64,000 nucleotides of DNA from Cordia subcordata (lineage: Eukaryota > Streptophyta > Magnoliopsida > Boraginales > Cordiaceae). The translations under genes and the position numbers were made by a program. This document shows, piece after piece, positions 62,695 to 64,000 of the stretch. The notes beneath the pieces are model-generated. The model had not been told where the DNA came from, ran no database searches, and saw only the letters and a list, made by a program, of their open reading frames with translations. Location: positions 39,203,501 to 39,267,500 of the forward strand of contig JAPTOF010000001.1 in assembly GCA_028554755.1 (NCBI GenBank), written 5' to 3'. Numbering within the stretch: position 1 is the first letter of the stretch; each line of letters begins with the position of its first letter.

Positions 62695-64000
62695 ATCTCC
62701 CACTTGAACAACGTTAATTGTTTTATTTATTTTCAAAATTTTTTTAAGAAAAATATTTATTGGGCTAAATGGGAAATAGAATGTGGCCACAATTTTAAAA
62801 TATTTTGATTCACAATGTTACACCTGGAACGCATATCTGGACCAATATGATTGTTAAAAATCGAATCATGGCAATCATAATATTTTATATTGACATAAGA
62901 CTTTCCATGGTCACAAATATCATCCAACCCTATTGTCATGAACCAAATATATGGCAACGTAGCAAGAAACCAGTACCAATATATGATCAAAATGTGTTAT
63001 TTCTTTATTAGTCCTCCACATGATTTCTTCAAGATTGGTATTCAAAGTAAGAGAAATCAATTATTCTTATTCTCACAAAATAGTGTTCAACATGCCAGAG
63101 GAGAGAACACATATCCTCACAAAATGACATTCAACAGGCTAGAGGAAAAATTGTTCTTAACCTCACAAAACGACGATCAACATGCTGGAGGTAAGAATAC
63201 ATATCTCCAACGAAAATGGTGTTTTTATGGAGATATTAAACTCAATAGGGGATCTTATCGCAATGGACACCAAACATAAGATCCTCAACAAAACATTAAT
63301 ACGAGTAATCACAATATACAATTATGTTATAAACTATAAAATAACATGCTATTATACAAATGCACTTATGCATTAATGTGCATAAGTTGTTATTTAGCAC
63401 TCTTCCAAAATAACGGCCTTTTGGCTAATATAAAGATATGCCCAAAAAAACATTTTCGTTCATCTGAACTCCTAAGATAGTCAGAGTTAGAATATCCAAC
63501 TAACTCTAGATGATCTGACAGTAAACAATCATATAGTTTTTGGTTTTTGTAGGTATTTCATTACTTAATTAGAGACAACCCAATAATCTATTCCAAGATT
63601 TCTAGTATCGACCAAAAAAGCCTTACTACGAAAGCAATATCAAGTTTAGTGCAGACTCGAGCATACATTAAGCTCTCAACAACACTAGCATAAGACACAT
63701 CTTTCACAGAATTCCTCTCTATATCATTTTGAGGATATTGCTTCAGTTTGAGTTCATCACCTTTTTACAACAAATGTGCACAAGACTTACGATTCTTCAC
63801 ACCAAAATGTTCTAAAAACTCAATCAATGTAAGTCTTTTGTAAAAGATTCAAAAATTCGAAGAGACCTATTTCGACAAAACTTAGTACCAAGAATAAAAA
63901 GAAGTCTCCTAAAAAATTTTTGTATCAAAAGCCTTAAATAAATATTGTTTAATCTCACAGAGCATACCCAAGCCATATATAACTAGCAGAATATCATCAA
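62695..64000 (-). pseudogene. Decayed Ty1/copia polyprotein (RT to RNase H), runs off the window
   Basis: Minus-strand translation, with interruptions, gives copia landmarks in the expected order. First is the reverse transcriptase active-site region DDILLV near 64000, then EFLEHFGVKNRKSC and KQYPQNDIERNSVKDVSYASVVESLMYARVC (about 63840-63640). Last is the RNase H start LELVGYSNSDYLRSSDERKCFFGHIF...WKSAK (about 63520-63395). Many in-frame stops and at least one frame change make it non-functional. The 5' part and 5' LTR lie outside the window. Confidence 0.82.
63072..63207. repeat. Three ~45-bp tandem repeats in the copia relic
   Basis: Copies begin ctcacaaaa at 63072, 63116 and 63162, each followed by a ttcaacatgccagagg-like segment. 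They are diverged from one another and lie between the polypurine tract and the RNase H remnant. Confidence 0.75.

Noticed and set aside
63072..63207. Three regularly spaced repeats that might suggest a CRISPR array
   Set aside because: The copies are adjacent and diverged with no unique spacers, and the context is a plant copia relic.

Overview
This is a nuclear segment from a flowering plant, almost certainly a eudicot. It is AT-rich, the genes are split by GT-AG introns of up to 2.3 kb, all products are plant families, and the space between genes is full of plant-type transposon relics (MITEs, SINEs, LTR elements, CACTA and hAT ends) plus one piece of mitochondrial DNA. I cannot place it to species from the sequence alone.

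Five protein genes can be modelled exon by exon with consistent splice sites and reading frame. From left to right: acireductone dioxygenase (minus, C-terminus cut by the window start, 1-3120); chlorophyllase (minus, 4418-6110); a LIFEGUARD/Bax-inhibitor-1-like membrane protein (plus, 9613-13463); a FORKED/VAN3-binding-like protein with DUF828 and a C-terminal PH-like domain (minus, 15795-20114); and a group 3 sulfate transporter with a STAS domain (plus, 45019-52525). They do different jobs (methionine salvage, chlorophyll breakdown, cell-death control, vein patterning/trafficking, sulfate transport). Nothing suggests a cluster or shared pathway.

The 20.4-44.7 kb stretch is gene-poor. It holds a perfect 297-bp CACTA-type MITE (21366-21662), a one-sided LTR retroelement (24679-26622), a tRNA-derived SINE with a 15-bp target duplication (30321-30548), many small TIR elements, and a mitochondrial insertion carrying the 5' end of the mitochondrial small-subunit rRNA gene (about 38479-39405). 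The right end (52.5-64 kb) is repeats: an AT-rich duplicated block, a hAT-type element made of GGGT-type repeats (57161-57645), a degenerate Asp/Asn/Gly-rich coding-like region split by a 1.84-kb unpaired LTR (59260-61099), and a decayed Ty1/copia element (62369 to beyond the window end).

The most unusual structures lie in introns of the sulfate transporter gene: about five copies of a roughly 80-bp repeat that carry the splice-donor sequence, an almost 500-bp inverted repeat that would fold into a long hairpin in the pre-mRNA, and a G-rich tract. I found no convincing undescribed gene system; the notable signals are structural.
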